The notes beneath the pieces were generated by a model. It was not told the DNA's origin. It saw only the letters and a program-made list of their open reading frames with translations, and did not search any database. Below are positions 36,858 to 44,933 of a stretch of 64,000 nucleotides of DNA, in pieces. The translations under genes were made by a program, and so were the position numbers. This DNA comes from Microbacterium sp. Au-Mic1 (GTDB lineage Bacteria > Actinomycetota > Actinomycetes > Actinomycetales > Microbacteriaceae): the NCBI RefSeq assembly GCF_021341785.1, contig NZ_JAJTTF010000002.1, forward strand, positions 62,001 through 126,000, written 5' to 3'. Each line of letters opens with the position of its first letter. The first letter of the stretch is position 1.

Positions 36858-37730
36858 ATGGTCGCATTCACCAAGGGGCATGGCACGGGCAACGACTTCG
36901 TCATCATCGCCGACCCCGACGGTGCCCTCGACGTCGGCGCCGACCAGGTCGCCGCCCTTTGCGACCGTCATTTCGGCATCGGCGCGGACGGCCTGCTGCG
37001 GGTGGTGCGCTCCGCGGCCCTTCCCGAGGGGACGGCCGCGCTCGCCGAGGATCCGGCCGCCGAATGGTTCATGGACTACCGCAACGCCGACGGGTCCGTC
37101 GCCGAGATGTGCGGCAACGGGGTCAGGGTGTTCGCGCACTACCTGCTGCGCACCGGGCTCGCCGAGCTCGACGAGGGCGGATCGCTCGCGATCGGCACGC
37201 GCGCCGGGGTACGGGAGGTCACACGCAGCGCCGAGGGCTACCGCGTCGACATCGGCGGCTGGCGACTCTCCGGCGACGACCCGCTCGCCCGCGCGACGGG
37301 TCTGAGCGTTCCCCGCCCGGGGCTCGGCATCGACGTCGGCAACCCGCATGTGGTGGTCGCGATCGCGTCCGACGCCGAGCTGGACGGACTCGAGCTCACG
37401 CACGGTCCAGAACTCGCGCCGATGCCCGAGCACGGCGCGAACGTCGAGTTCGTCGTGCCGGCGGAACCGCTCGTGCAGGACGGCGTCGGCCGGGTGCGCA
37501 TGCGCGTGTTCGAGCGCGGCGTGGGGGAGACCCTCAGCTGCGGCACCGGCGTGGTGGCCACGGCTCTCGCCGTGCGGCACTGGGCCGGCGCGGGCGCTCC
37601 CGACGAGTGGCTCGTGGAGGTCCCGGGCGGAACACTCCGAGTGACCATGGAGCCCGGAGCTGGCGGCGAGCACGCGTTCCTCTCGGGACCGGCCCAGCTC
37701 GCCTTCTCCGGCGAGATCGAGCTCGCCTGA
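36858..37730 (+). CDS. dapF: Diaminopimelate epimerase
   Basis: A 290-residue cofactor-independent epimerase converting LL-DAP to meso-DAP for peptidoglycan and lysine. Catalytic cysteines are C85 ([12 protein letters not shown]) and C228 ([16 protein letters not shown]). [17 protein letters not shown] and the GNPHVVV block are also canonical. It is leaderless, with TAGAAT (36846-36851) 6 nt before ATG 36858. It is monocistronic, with a methyltransferase convergent to it. In many actinobacteria dapF lies near miaA and hflX; here it is near hflX but separated from miaA by the Clp and LuxR genes. Confidence 0.96.
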   Translation: MVAFTKGHGTGNDFVIIADPDGALDVGADQVAALCDRHFGIGADGLLRVVRSAALPEGTAALAEDPAAEWFMDYRNADGSVAEMCGNGVRVFAHYLLRTGLAELDEGGSLAIGTRAGVREVTRSAEGYRVDIGGWRLSGDDPLARATGLSVPRPGLGIDVGNPHVVVAIASDAELDGLELTHGPELAPMPEHGANVEFVVPAEPLVQDGVGRVRMRVFERGVGETLSCGTGVVATALAVRHWAGAGAPDEWLVEVPGGTLRVTMEPGAGGEHAFLSGPAQLAFSGEIELA

Positions 37731-37802
37731 GACCGACCGTCCTGACACGGCTCGGACCAGGCCGACCGCGCACCGGCGGCGAGGCCGTGGTCGGCTGCGG
37801 CG

Positions 37803-38444
37803 TTACGGCAGCGCGATCGCGTCGGTGCGGGGCGTGCCGTGCCGACGGACCTTCAGCACGCGGAACCCGCGGCCCGTGGTCGCACGGTAGACGCTGTAGC
37901 CGTCGTCGAACGTGGTCGCGAGCCAACGCTGCAGGGAGTCGGCTCCGAGATTGCGGCTCACCACGAACCATCCGTCCGCACGTTCGTCCAGCCGCGGGAT
38001 CCACCGCTCGAGCAGATCGTGCAACTCGCTCTTGCCGACGCGGATGGGCGGGTTGGATCGAATCGAGCGGAAGCTCACGTCATCGGGAACATCGTCGGGG
38101 GTGACGGCGTTGACGTTTTCGAGACCGAGTTCCGCGGCGTTGCGGCGGACGAGATCCAGTGCCCGCTCGTTCACATCCACCGCCCACACGGTCGCGTGCG
38201 GTGCGGCGAGGGCGAGCGACAGCGAGATCGGACCCCAGCCGCACCCGAGATCGAGCAGATGCCCGCCGGGAGGCGGAGGCGGGGTGTTCGCGAGGAGCAC
38301 GGAGGTTCCGACATCCACGTGATCGGGGCTGAAGACTCCGGCCGCGGTGGTGAGTTCGATCTCTCGGCCCGCGAGGGTCACCCTGATCCTGCGGAGGTTC
38401 TCGGGGCTGGCGGGGGCCGCAGTGAAGTAGTGGTCCGAGCCCAT
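37803..38444 (-). CDS. RsmC-like class I SAM-dependent methyltransferase
   Basis: A 213-residue methyltransferase. The SAM-binding motif is LLDLGCGWGPISLSLAL (from about residue 64), the acidic loop AVDVNERALDLVRRN, and the catalytic SNPPIRVGK (from residue 130), the N-P-P form typical of base-amino methyltransferases acting on rRNA guanines (RsmC/RlmG group). It matches the single C-terminal domain of E. coli RsmC and lacks the N-terminal duplication. ATG 38444 has TACGCT 6 nt upstream on its strand, so it is leaderless. It is divergent from hflX. rRNA as target is inferred from the family. Confidence 0.87.
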   Translation of the reverse strand: MGSDHYFTAAPASPENLRRIRVTLAGREIELTTAAGVFSPDHVDVGTSVLLANTPPPPPGGHLLDLGCGWGPISLSLALAAPHATVWAVDVNERALDLVRRNAAELGLENVNAVTPDDVPDDVSFRSIRSNPPIRVGKSELHDLLERWIPRLDERADGWFVVSRNLGADSLQRWLATTFDDGYSVYRATTGRGFRVLKVRRHGTPRTDAIALP

Positions 38445-38518
38445 GGAGCGAGCGTAGCGGACACTCACAGCTAAAGTTAAGGCGCCCGACCGAATCGGCG
38501 GGCACGAGAAAGGTGCGG

Positions 38519-40024
38519 ATGACGCAGTCCACGACACATGACGAGCACGGCGACGCGGTCGAGCGCGTCCTGGCAGCGGCCGAGCGACGGGCGGAATCGC
38601 ACGTCTTCGGATCCGCCCAGGCGCTGCAGGACACCGCCACCGCGGGCTACACCTCCACCGACGGCGACCAGTGGGAGGTGGAGGATCGGCACGCGCTGCG
38701 GCGCGTGGCAGGCCTGAGCACCGAGCTCGAGGACGTCACCGAGGTCGAGTACCGCCAGCTCCGTCTGGAGAACGTGGTGCTGGTCGGCGTGTACCCCCAG
38801 GGGGCGCAGGAGGATGCCGAGAACTCGCTGCGCGAACTCGCCGCGCTCGCGGAGACGGCGGGCGCGGTGGTGCTGGACGGCCTGCTGCAGCGTCGCCCGC
38901 ACCCTGATCCCGCCACCTACCTGGGGCGCGGCAAGGCCCAGGAGCTCAAGGACATCGTGGCCGCGGTCGGTGCGGACACGGTGATCGCCGACACGGAGCT
39001 CGCGTCATCCCAGCGTCGCGCACTGGAGGACGTCGTCAAGGTGAAGGTGATCGATCGCACCACGGTGATCCTCGACATCTTCAGCCAGCACGCCAAGAGT
39101 CGCGAGGGCCGCGCTCAGGTCGAACTCGCGCAGCTCGAGTACCTGTTGCCTCGTCTGCGCGGCTGGGGCGAGTCGATGAGCCGTCAGGCCGGTGGCCAGG
39201 TCGGCGCCGGCGGTGCGGGCATGGGCTCGCGCGGCCCCGGTGAGACGAAGATCGAGCTCGATCGTCGCCGCATCCGCACCCGCATGGCCATGCTGCGCAA
39301 GCAGATCCGCGACTTCAAGCCCGCGCGCGAGGCCAAGCGCGCCGAGCGCAAGCGTCACACGATCCCGTCCGTCGCGATCGCCGGATACACGAACGCCGGC
39401 AAGTCGAGTCTCCTCAACGCGCTCACCAGCGCGGGCGTGCTCGTGGAGAACGCGCTGTTCGCCACCCTGGACGCCACCGTGCGCCGGTCGGAGACGACGG
39501 ACGGGCGCGTCTACACGCTCACCGACACCGTCGGCTTCGTGCGCAACCTGCCGCATCAGCTCGTGGAGGCGTTCCGCTCGACGCTCGAGGAAGTGGCCGA
39601 TGCGGACGTCATCGTGCACGTCGTCGACGGATCCCACCCGGACCCGGCAGGGCAGATCAAGACCGTGCGCGATGTGATGGGCGATGTGGGCGCACGCAGC
39701 ATCCCCGAGATCATCGTGTTCAACAAGGCGGATCTGCTGGCCGACGACGAGCGGATGGTGCTGCGCGGGCTCGTGCCAGGCGCGCACTTCGTGTCGTCCC
39801 GCAGCGGCGAGGGCATCGCCGAACTGCGGGCCGCGATCGACGAGGTGCTGCCGAAGCCGGCCGTGGAGATCCACGCCGTCGTGCCGTACGACCGCGGCGA
39901 CCTCGTCGCGGCCGTGCACGAGAGCGGGCTGCTGATCGACGTCGCGCACGAGGAGGCGGGCACCCGCATCCATGCGCACGTGAACGAGAGGCTTGCGGCG
40001 GAGCTCGCGCCGTTCGCGGTCTGA
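38519..40024 (+). CDS. hflX: Ribosome-associated GTPase HflX
   Basis: A 501-residue GTPase that binds the 50S subunit and splits stalled or stressed ribosomes. The N-terminal HflX domain holds LQRRPHPDPATYLGRGKAQE and the glycine-rich QAGGQVGAGGAGMGSRGPGE, which leads into the helical ERRRI-like linker. G1 is GYTNAGKSSLLNAL, G2/switch lies in FATLDATVRR, G3 is DTVGFVRNLPHQLVEAF, G4 is NKAD. ATG 38519 is chosen over GTG 38513 because AAAGG then has normal spacing. It lies in the classical miaA-dapF-hflX neighbourhood, here interrupted. Confidence 0.95.
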   Translation: MTQSTTHDEHGDAVERVLAAAERRAESHVFGSAQALQDTATAGYTSTDGDQWEVEDRHALRRVAGLSTELEDVTEVEYRQLRLENVVLVGVYPQGAQEDAENSLRELAALAETAGAVVLDGLLQRRPHPDPATYLGRGKAQELKDIVAAVGADTVIADTELASSQRRALEDVVKVKVIDRTTVILDIFSQHAKSREGRAQVELAQLEYLLPRLRGWGESMSRQAGGQVGAGGAGMGSRGPGETKIELDRRRIRTRMAMLRKQIRDFKPAREAKRAERKRHTIPSVAIAGYTNAGKSSLLNALTSAGVLVENALFATLDATVRRSETTDGRVYTLTDTVGFVRNLPHQLVEAFRSTLEEVADADVIVHVVDGSHPDPAGQIKTVRDVMGDVGARSIPEIIVFNKADLLADDERMVLRGLVPGAHFVSSRSGEGIAELRAAIDEVLPKPAVEIHAVVPYDRGDLVAAVHESGLLIDVAHEEAGTRIHAHVNERLAAELAPFAV

Positions 40025-40108
40025 ACGCGGCGGCAGCGACCGCCCCGGCGCTCGCGGTCCCGCCGTCGGAGGGCGGCGGCAGGCGCGGATCTCTGCCAAC
40101 ATATCGGT

Positions 40109-42055
40109 ATGAGACGTACCGTCGCGTTCGCCGCCGCCGCTCTGACAGCGCTCACCGCCCTCGCCTTCGGCGTGCCCGCCTCCGCCGCGACCGGCACGCC
40201 CTGGGCTGACTGGGGTGACATGCAGGGGTCCAGCGGCGCGTACTCGGGGCATGTGCAGATCGCCTCGCCGCAGCTGCAGGCCGACTACACCAGCGATTCG
40301 CGCGGCGGATCCGTCGGCGTGATCTCCGGTGCCAGCGTCTGGCTGGCCGCGTCGACCGACGTCGGGGCGAAGTACGGCAGCAGTCGCGACCAGCAGTACC
40401 TGAACCTGCGCCCGCGCGCCGACAACGCCACGTCTCCCTCCGAGACCACCTACACATTCACTCGACCGACGCCGACCGTCAACTGGACGTTCGTGCTGGG
40501 CGACATCGACGCCGACAAGGTGCGGATCACGGCTCTCGGTCCTGACGGGCAGACGCTCACCGCCGCACAGCTCGGTTTCCGCGGCGGGTTCAACTACTGC
40601 GCCCCCGGCCTCGCCGGCAAGCCGTCCTGCACGGGCGATGCCGCGGACGTGCCGAGCTGGGACCCCGCCACGACGACGCTCACCGGCAACCCGACCGCCA
40701 CGGACACGAGCGGGGCGTCCGCCTGGTTCGAACCGAACGCGCCGATCGCCTCCCTGACGTTCGCGTTCACCCGCCGCGCCGGGTTCCCGGTCTACCAGAC
40801 GTGGTTCGCGGCCATCACGCGCACGATCTCGGGCACCGTGACAGACACGAGCGCCGGTGGCCCCTCGGACGGCACCGTCGTGCGACTGATCGGATCCGAC
40901 GGGTCCGTCCTGGGTGAGGCCACGACCTCGACCGATGGCACCTATTCGTTCCCCGATGTGCTGGCCACCGACGGCTATCGCGTGCAGATCACGCCGCCGA
41001 CGGGCAAGATCTCCGACGACCCCTCCCGTACGGTCGATGTCTCGAACGCTGACGGGACGGCCGACTTCTCGGTGCGTGACATCGTTCCGGTTCCGGTGTC
41101 GGGAACCGCGCGCGACCAGCACGGCAATCCGGTCGCCGGTGCGACGGTGACGCTCGACGGCGGACGCACGGTCGTCACAGCCACCGACGGCACCTATCTG
41201 CTCGACGACGTCCCCGTGGGGATCCACGCGGTCACCATCACCGCACCCGACGGCTATTCGGTGATCTCCTCGCCGAGCCCGTTCACCGTGCCGGGTAACG
41301 ACGAGACGCCGATCACCGGGAAGGACTTCGTCCTGCAGGAGCTGCCGACGCTGTCGGGCACCGTGACCGCAGCAGGTCACGGAGTCGGCGGAGTGGTCGT
41401 CACGGCGGACGGTCCGGGCGGCACGGTGCAGACCGTGACCGCCGCCGACGGCACCTACTCCTTCCCACGGCTTCCCTCCGGCGACTACACGGTCGCCGTT
41501 CAGGCGCCCCAGGGCTATGCCGTCTCCGGCGCCGCGTCCCGCGCAGAGACGGTCGCGGCGCTGGACGTCACCGACGTCGACTTCGCACTCGCCCGTCTCG
41601 GATCCGTCGCGGGTGCGGTCACCGCGCAGGACGGCGGTGCGATCGCGAACGCCACGGTCACGGTGACCGGACCCGACGGTGCCGTCACGGTCACGACGGA
41701 TGGCGATGGCGGTTACGCCCTCGGCGACCTTCCGCCGGGGGACTACACGATCGCGGTCACCGTGCCCGACGGATACACCGGCGCCACGCCGGTCAGCCGC
41801 TCCGTCACGCTCACGGATGCCGGGGAGCTCATCGAGGGCCAGGACTTCGTCCTGACGCCGGTGGCGGTCACACCGACCCCCACGCCGTCCCCGAGCATCA
41901 CGCCGACGCCCGCGCCGACGACGATCCCGGGCGGCACAGGGGCGGGGGCGCTGCCGGCGACCGGAGCGGATCCGTTCCCCGCGCTCGGCGCGGCGCTCGT
42001 GCTGCTGCTGGCCGGGGCGATCACCGTGATCGTCGCACGTCACAGGCGGGCCTGA
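40109..42055 (+). CDS. LPxTG cell-wall-anchored surface protein with Ig-like repeat domains
   Basis: A 648-residue exported protein. Residues 1-27 are a signal peptide (RRTVAFAAAALTALTALAFG, then VPASA). Residues about 30-245 form an N-terminal module. From about 246 there are four or five carboxypeptidase-regulatory-like beta domains of about 85 residues with recurring DGTYSFPDV / DGTYLLDDV / DGTYSFPRL / DGGYALGDL strands. A Pro/Thr spacer leads to the sortase signal LPATG (residue 615), a hydrophobic segment ALVLLLAGAITVIVA, and the basic tail RHRRA. Sortase would attach it to peptidoglycan. The ligand is unknown; adhesion or surface structure is likely. The Shine-Dalgarno is weak. Confidence 0.88.
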   Translation: MRRTVAFAAAALTALTALAFGVPASAATGTPWADWGDMQGSSGAYSGHVQIASPQLQADYTSDSRGGSVGVISGASVWLAASTDVGAKYGSSRDQQYLNLRPRADNATSPSETTYTFTRPTPTVNWTFVLGDIDADKVRITALGPDGQTLTAAQLGFRGGFNYCAPGLAGKPSCTGDAADVPSWDPATTTLTGNPTATDTSGASAWFEPNAPIASLTFAFTRRAGFPVYQTWFAAITRTISGTVTDTSAGGPSDGTVVRLIGSDGSVLGEATTSTDGTYSFPDVLATDGYRVQITPPTGKISDDPSRTVDVSNADGTADFSVRDIVPVPVSGTARDQHGNPVAGATVTLDGGRTVVTATDGTYLLDDVPVGIHAVTITAPDGYSVISSPSPFTVPGNDETPITGKDFVLQELPTLSGTVTAAGHGVGGVVVTADGPGGTVQTVTAADGTYSFPRLPSGDYTVAVQAPQGYAVSGAASRAETVAALDVTDVDFALARLGSVAGAVTAQDGGAIANATVTVTGPDGAVTVTTDGDGGYALGDLPPGDYTIAVTVPDGYTGATPVSRSVTLTDAGELIEGQDFVLTPVAVTPTPTPSPSITPTPAPTTIPGGTGAGALPATGADPFPALGAALVLLLAGAITVIVARHRRA

Positions 42056-42076
42056 GTCCGAGACCGACCGCGAGGT

Positions 42077-42110
42077 GCGGTTCGTCGCCGCCTAGGCTGC
42101 GACGAACCGC
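42077..42110. terminator. Bidirectional terminator overlapping the SIMPL gene stop
   Basis: GCGGTTCGTCGC (42077-42088) pairs perfectly with GCGACGAACCGC (42099-42110); flanking GAGG/CCTC extend the stem. It lies between the convergent LPxTG and SIMPL genes, and its right arm is the last codons of the SIMPL gene. Confidence 0.75.
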
Positions 42111-42748
42111 GCCTCGACGGTCGCGGAGACGGTGAGGTCGTCGCCCTGCAGCTCGAGCCCGGCGCCCGAGGGGGGAGCGGCGAACGCGCGCATCGCCTTC
42201 GGGGCCATGTCCGCCGCGTCGCGGTCGGTGATGAGACCGGCATCTGCGATCTCGATCGGCTCGACCTTCGTCAGCCCCAGCGCGGTCGCATAGGCGCCGG
42301 CTCGTGCGACCGCTGTCCGTACGGCCTCGGCGGCGACCTCCTGCTCGACGCGCGCCCGTGTCTCCGGTGTGAGGATCCATGTGGTGCCCGCCACGGAGAC
42401 GCCCTCCCACGCGGACAGGTCGGCCACCCATGCGGAGAGCTCTGCGAAGTCGGTGAAGGTCGCGGCGAAGTCGACCGAGGCGTGGTGGACCAGGGCGAGC
42501 CGGGTTCCGTCGTTGTTCCAGGGCCGTTCCGACCGTACGGCGAGCCGACGGCTCGACCATTCCTCCACGGCACCGGATCCCTCGCGCGCGACGATGCTGG
42601 TGCGAACAGGATCGGCGAGCGCCAGAGTGCGGGCGACGACCGCCTCCCGGTCAGGGCCGTCCAGTGCGACGGACAAGGTGACGATGGCGCGTTCGGGTGC
42701 GATCCGCACCTCGTGCTCGCCCCGGACGGTGATGACGACCTCGCTCAT
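42092..42748 (-). CDS. SIMPL domain protein (DUF541)
   Basis: A 218-residue soluble protein of the SIMPL family: VVITVRGEHEVRIAPERAIV at the start, then DFAATFTDFAELSAWVADLS and the central AEAVRTAVARAGAYATALGL, then VSATVEARFVA at the end. It lacks a signal peptide, so unlike many SIMPL proteins it is cytoplasmic. Bacterial relatives include proteins linked to oxidative stress and, in eukaryotes, to signalling scaffolds; the function here is unknown. It is leaderless, with TAGAGT 6 nt before ATG 42748. Confidence 0.88.
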   Translation of the reverse strand: MSEVVITVRGEHEVRIAPERAIVTLSVALDGPDREAVVARTLALADPVRTSIVAREGSGAVEEWSSRRLAVRSERPWNNDGTRLALVHHASVDFAATFTDFAELSAWVADLSAWEGVSVAGTTWILTPETRARVEQEVAAEAVRTAVARAGAYATALGLTKVEPIEIADAGLITDRDAADMAPKAMRAFAAPPSGAGLELQGDDLTVSATVEARFVAA

Positions 42749-42837
42749 GCCGTGACTCTACGGCACGGTCCGATCCGGACTGCGGGATCGGCCCGCGAAG
42801 TCGCACCGTGCGTGCCGGCCGGCAAGGGCGGCTGCTC

Positions 42838-42866
42838 TTCACGGGGCCGAGGGTCGCGCGTAGAAT
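42838..42866 (+). promoter_or_regulatory. Promoter of the small secreted protein gene
   Basis: TTCACG (42838-42843), a 17-nt spacer and TAGAAT (42861-42866) form a plausible sigma-A type promoter. The leader would be about 57 nt, followed by a good GGAGG. Confidence 0.55.
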
Positions 42867-42929
42867 TCGGCCACCGCGGCGCAGTTCCGCGCCTCGGCGA
42901 AGGTGAACTGCGTGAAGGAGGACCATCAG

Positions 42930-43265
42930 ATGAAACGACTGGCGATCGCTTGTGCGATCGCGCTGGGGCTCGTTGCAGCGGGATCCAGCGCGGCATACGC
43001 AGGCGAGACCAACGGGAACGGAGATCCGACATCCGGACCGTCCCACGCCTCGTCCGAATGCGCCTATTCAGGGCTCGACAGGATGGACTCGGTGGAGAAC
43101 AACCCTCCGGGGTTCGATGACGACGCGATCGCGATGAGGGGCAATCAGAGCCCCGGCGGCGTCGACCGATATCACGGCGTGCAGTCCTACGGGTCGTTCG
43201 TGAAGGCCGGCCTCAAGGAGTTCGTGCCGTCACCGGGGGTGGCGTGCAACGGAAGCGGCAAGTGA
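42930..43265 (+). CDS. Small secreted protein of unknown function
   Basis: A 111-residue exported protein. Residues 1-24 are a signal peptide (MKRLAIACAIALGLVAAGSS then AAYA, cleavage before GETNGNGDP). The mature part is 87 residues with two cysteines (C44 in SSECAYSGLD, C106 near the end in GVACNGSGK) that could form one disulfide. AAGGAGG lies 7 nt before ATG 42930. It resembles small secreted actinobacterial proteins beginning GE.TGNG and containing H.ASxCAFSGL, none characterised. It sits directly upstream of tmRNA, separated by a terminator. Confidence 0.8.
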   Translation: MKRLAIACAIALGLVAAGSSAAYAGETNGNGDPTSGPSHASSECAYSGLDRMDSVENNPPGFDDDAIAMRGNQSPGGVDRYHGVQSYGSFVKAGLKEFVPSPGVACNGSGK

Positions 43266-43296
43266 TCAGGCGACGTTGCGGTCGCTGATCGGCAAG

Positions 43297-43324
43297 GATG
43301 CCCCGGTGGAGACGCCGGGGCATC
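43297..43324 (+). terminator. Terminator of the small secreted protein gene
   Basis: GATGCCCCGG (43297-43306) pairs with CCGGGGCATC (43315-43324), followed by GTCTTCGTC, a weak U-tract. It lies 32 nt after the stop. Confidence 0.7.
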
Positions 43325-43365
43325 GTCTTCGTCGGCGCGGAATGGCGCGGCGTCCGGATCCGTTG

Positions 43366-43371
43366 TAGTCT
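43366..43371 (+). promoter_or_regulatory. Candidate -10 box of the tmRNA promoter
   Basis: TAGTCT lies about 74 nt before the mature tmRNA 5' end. No convincing -35 is visible. The precursor would be trimmed by RNase P. Confidence 0.4.
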
Positions 43372-43444
43372 GTGATGCTCGGGTGCTGCGGTGCCCGATG
43401 GTAATTCCACAGTGCGACAGCGGCTCCTTCGCAAGAAGGACCAC

Positions 43445-43814
43445 GGGGCTGATCGGTTTCGACAGCGCCTGTGAATCCACGAGAAGCGGGCCGAGGATGC
43501 AGGGTTATCTCGTGAACGCTCCCTGCAAAACAATAAGTGCCAATGCAAAGCGCACTGACTTCGCCCTCGCTGCGTAAGCGAGCCCGATAGTCCGTCAGGC
43601 CGTATGTGATTCCGATACGGATCCTGACGTCATCTAGGAATCTTGCTGTGCGATGGCGTCTGGACGTCGCACGGGACTCTTCCCAGGCTGGGCTTGTCGA
43701 CTTAGGTGTCTGTGACAAAGGTCGGAGCCGAGCAGAACGTCTGCACAGACTGCGCCCGGAGAAGGCGTGGAGACTCAGCGTTGGACGGGGGTTCGATTCC
43801 CCCCAGCTCCACCA
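43445..43814 (+). ncRNA. ssrA: tmRNA (transfer-messenger RNA)
   Basis: About 370 nt. The 5' GGGGCTG (43445-43451) pairs with CAGCTCC (43804-43810), followed by A and an encoded CCA, giving the tRNA-like acceptor stem. GATCGGTTTCGAC and GGGTTCGATTCCCCCC form the conserved tRNA-like domain. The tag frame begins at GCC 43539 and ends at TAA 43575-43577, encoding ANAKRTDFALAA, a typical actinobacterial tag ending in the ClpXP degron. With SmpB, tmRNA frees stalled ribosomes and tags the unfinished protein for proteolysis. The gene has its own promoter region and a strong terminator. Confidence 0.97.
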
Positions 43815-43853
43815 CGAGCTCCGCTCGTCTGAACCAAGTCGCTGTCGCTGGAG

Positions 43854-43901
43854 GAAGCCCCTGGGACCCGTGTCTTCGATACGGATCCCAGGGGCTTCTT
43901 T
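43854..43901. terminator. Terminator of tmRNA (also serving hutD-like gene)
   Basis: GAAGCCCCTGGGA (43854-43866) pairs with TCCCAGGGGCTTC (43886-43898), followed by TTT. It lies between convergent transcripts. Confidence 0.85.
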
Positions 43902-43911
43902 GTGCGTGCGC

Positions 43912-44451
43912 TCAGATCCGGCGCAGTCGCGCCACCACGAAGCGACCGCGCAGCGTGCAGGCCGTGCCGGGCTCGAGCAGGGCGGCGTCGAGGCGTGCCA
44001 GCGGTCGGTCATCGAGCGTGCCGAGGTCGTCAAGCGCGATCAGCACCGTCGGACCTCGGGGCTCGGCGCTCACCGTCGGCGCGTCGATGACCTGGACCGT
44101 CGAGTCCCAGGTGTCCCGCAGTGTCATGACGTTCAGGTCGAGGAACCCGGCCTCGCGCGGTGTCGCCGCGACCTCGTCCTCGCCGTCGAACGCGATGACG
44201 TCGTCGACCGCGAGCGTCACGGCCCGGCCGTTGATCACGAGGTCGACCGAACCAGGGCCGAGCGCGACCTGCCCGCGATGCACGCCCGGGTAGGCACTGT
44301 ACGGCTGCGTGCCGGTGATCTCCGCGATGCTGATCCGCCAGGTCCATGCGTCCGCGGCGTCGGCGTCATCGAACAGGATCCGGGTGACCCCGCGACCGTT
44401 CTTCCACGCTCGCGGGACGAGGGCGGCGTACTCGAGGATCGGAAGCGTCAT
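43912..44451 (-). CDS. HutD/Ves family protein
   Basis: A 179-residue cupin-like protein. It has WKNGRGVTRILFDD near the start, WRISIAEITGTQPYSAYPGV, HRGQVALGPGSVDLVINGRA and the central DVIAFDGEDEVAAT, as in the HutD/Ves family. HutD is associated with histidine utilisation, and Ves with cold- or stress-responsive genes; the biochemical function is not settled. No hut genes are nearby. It is leaderless, with TACGAT 7 nt before ATG 44451. It ends next to the tmRNA terminator. Confidence 0.85.
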   Translation of the reverse strand: MTLPILEYAALVPRAWKNGRGVTRILFDDADAADAWTWRISIAEITGTQPYSAYPGVHRGQVALGPGSVDLVINGRAVTLAVDDVIAFDGEDEVAATPREAGFLDLNVMTLRDTWDSTVQVIDAPTVSAEPRGPTVLIALDDLGTLDDRPLARLDAALLEPGTACTLRGRFVVARLRRI

Positions 44452-44487
44452 GATGCCGATCGTAGAGTGCGCCGCCGTGCTCTCTGC

Positions 44488-44799
44488 TCAGCCGCCCGTC
44501 ACGGGCTGGGTCTCGTAGACGTCGATCGTGCCGCCCATGGCGGTGTGCGGGTGGCCCTCGAGGAGCTCGGCGATCTCGTCGTAGGAGCCGGCCTGCAGCA
44601 GGGAGTAGCCGCCCACGGTGGGGTCGGCGCCGGGCGAGACGGGCGCCGTCGGGTCGCCGAAGTTGACGATCGCGTCACCGGCTCGTGCGGCCCAGCCGTT
44701 CCAGGCGTCCATCATCTGCGCGGCCTGTTCGGGCGTCGGCTCCGGCATCGCCGCCATTGCGGCCGGATCCGCGCGGTAGATCAGCAGGTAGTTGGTCAT
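44488..44799 (-). CDS. YciI-related (DGPF-like) small protein
   Basis: A 103-residue protein: MTNYLLIYRADPAAMAAMPE, then EQAAQMMDAWNGWAARAGDA, then GGYSLLQAGSYDEIAELLEG and HPHTAMGGTIDVYETQPV. This is the YCII-related ferredoxin-like fold, with a His in the usual pocket (GHPHTAMGG). Actinobacterial members are often found with sigma factors, but none is here. GAGGAG lies 6 nt before ATG 44799. Function unknown. Confidence 0.82.
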   Translation of the reverse strand: MTNYLLIYRADPAAMAAMPEPTPEQAAQMMDAWNGWAARAGDAIVNFGDPTAPVSPGADPTVGGYSLLQAGSYDEIAELLEGHPHTAMGGTIDVYETQPVTGG

Positions 44800-44933
44800 G
44801 GGTGCTCCTCGTGCTCGGGTCGTGCGTTCGGATCGCCGTCGACGATGACGGCACATGCTGAGGATCCCGCAGCCCGACGTCCGGCGGAAGAGCCGGATGC
44901 GCTTTCATAGATTTCTGCGAGGAAGTCGGCGCC

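Noticed and set aside
37731..37802. GGCCGACC...GGTCGGC as a terminator between dapF and the methyltransferase gene
   Set aside because: The pairing is interrupted and the loop long; not convincing compared with other hairpins here.
39005..42043. A 1012-codon minus-strand frame opposite hflX and the LPxTG gene
   Set aside because: Composition is biased to Arg/Asp/Gly/His repeats with no domain. The plus-strand genes have clear motifs.
43383..43577. A 64-codon frame ending in the tmRNA tag
   Set aside because: It is the tmRNA tag frame extended upstream through structured RNA; only the 12-residue tag from 43539 is translated.
43266..44033. A 255-codon minus-strand frame spanning tmRNA and part of the HutD-like gene
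   Set aside because: Crosses an RNA gene and a coding gene, with no motifs.
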